Of a stretch of DNA of 35,811 nucleotides, positions 35,280 to 35,811 are shown piece after piece. The notes under the pieces are model-generated. The model was not told where the DNA came from, ran no database searches, and saw only the letters and a list, made by a program, of their open reading frames with translations. Every line of letters begins with the position of its first letter. The first letter of the stretch is position 1. The translations under genes were made by a program, and so were the position numbers. Origin of the DNA: Clostridia bacterium (GTDB taxonomy: Bacteria > Bacillota > Clostridia > Lutisporales > Lutisporaceae); the NCBI GenBank assembly GCA_029239905.1, contig JARBUB010000003.1:1-35811 (forward strand), given 5' to 3'.

Positions 35280-35811
35280 TTACTTTAAATTCTCTGGATT
35301 TAATACCTTTAATGAGTCTAACACAAACATTCCATCTTTTCTGATTAGCGTATCATCAAACCAGATTTCTCCACCACCGTATACTGGTGTTTGGATGAAT
35401 ACCAAGTCCCAATGGATAGCTGACTTGTTGCCATTGTCGCAATCGTCATAGGAATTTCCAGGAGTGAAGTGGATACTGCCCATTATTTTTTCGTCAAACA
35501 ATGTGTCTTTCATTGGCTTTGTGATGTAGGGATTAACGCCGATAGCGAATTCACCAACATATCTTGCACCGTCGTCTGTATCAAATACCTTGTTTATTCT
35601 ATCAGTATCATTAGCAGTAGCCTTAATGATCTTGCCATCCTTGAATTCTAGTCTTATGTTTTCATAAGTAAAGCCTTGATATTCAGCTGGTGTATTGTAG
35701 GTAATATAGCCGTTTACTGAATCTTTAACTGGTGCGGAGAAAACCTCTCCATCAGGTATGTTCAATTCACCTGCACATTTAATTGCTGGTAAGCCTTTGA
35801 TTGAGAAGGAA
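35280..35811 (-). CDS. M29-family aminopeptidase, C-terminal part (runs off the window)
   Basis: The last 177 or so residues of a metallo-aminopeptidase of family M29 (AmpS/thermophilic aminopeptidase type). The frame is open to the right edge of the window, reading [20 protein letters not shown], so the gene begins beyond it. Recognisable parts are [39 protein letters not shown] and SAIHWDLVF, whose histidine and aspartate are metal ligands in the family, with a terminal [17 protein letters not shown]. The family uses two metal ions (usually Co, Zn or Mn) to remove N-terminal residues from peptides. Its own terminator follows the stop. Confidence 0.9.
   Translation of the reverse strand, partial: SFSIKGLPAIKCAGELNIPDGEVFSAPVKDSVNGYITYNTPAEYQGFTYENIRLEFKDGKIIKATANDTDRINKVFDTDDGARYVGEFAIGVNPYITKPMKDTLFDEKIMGSIHFTPGNSYDDCDNGNKSAIHWDLVFIQTPVYGGGEIWFDDTLIRKDGMFVLDSLKVLNPENLK

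Overview
The window is AT-rich chromosomal DNA from an endospore-forming Gram-positive anaerobe of the class Clostridia. Evidence for this is a SpoIVA, a SpoIID-family protein, a BofC-like protein, a SCIFF peptide, HemZ, a YrzE-like membrane protein, a DUF512 PDZ/radical-SAM protein, strong GGAGG ribosome binding sites, and a T-box leader in front of hisS-aspS. A more exact placement (for example Tissierellales or Peptostreptococcales) is only a guess. Almost everything is conserved core genome. I see no phage, no CRISPR array, no rRNA or tRNA gene and no intact insertion sequence.

Layout, left to right. 1-3.35 kb: a terminator, a small four-cysteine protein, a membrane-anchored BofC-like protein, then ruvC-ruvA-ruvB closed by a double-hairpin terminator. 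3.5-8.5 kb: a SpoIID/LytB protein, queA, a PsiE-like membrane protein preceded by a long stem-loop, tgt and yajC. 8.5-12.25 kb: a YrzE-like protein, a SCIFF peptide gene with no maturase beside it, a gamma-carbonic-anhydrase-like protein, and secD-secF from a near-consensus promoter. 12.3-19.7 kb: recJ, apt, relA, dtd, an MBL-fold hydrolase, an unlisted 58-residue helix-turn-helix-like protein, and hemZ. 19.8-23.2 kb: promoter, T-box, hisS-aspS and terminator. 23.2-25.3 kb: tcdA behind a terminator-like hairpin, then a CsoR/CstR-family repressor, an RseC-like membrane protein and a thioredoxin under one promoter with a candidate operator. 25.3-28.1 kb: a sigma-54 activator convergent with a 2-hydroxyacid dehydrogenase, then a 410-bp gap holding a structured element of unknown class. 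28.1-34.3 kb: the DUF512 protein, der, plsY, gpsA, terminator, spoIVA. 34.3-35.8 kb, minus strand: speD and the 3' part of an M29 aminopeptidase.

Functionally the window covers Holliday junction processing (RuvABC) and single-strand exonuclease activity (RecJ), queuosine tRNA modification (QueA, Tgt) and t6A cyclisation (TcdA), Sec translocation (YajC, SecDF), stringent response and purine salvage (RelA, Apt), His and Asp tRNA charging, phospholipid synthesis (PlsY, GpsA), ribosome assembly (Der), and spore formation. The places most worth a second look are the orphan SCIFF gene, the thiol-sensor-like operon near 24.1-25.2 kb, the overlapping Asp/His specifier in the T-box, and the structured element at 27955-28062. 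Several apparent upstream starts are rejected because they lie inside a Shine-Dalgarno sequence or a terminator. The starts given here are corrected for that.
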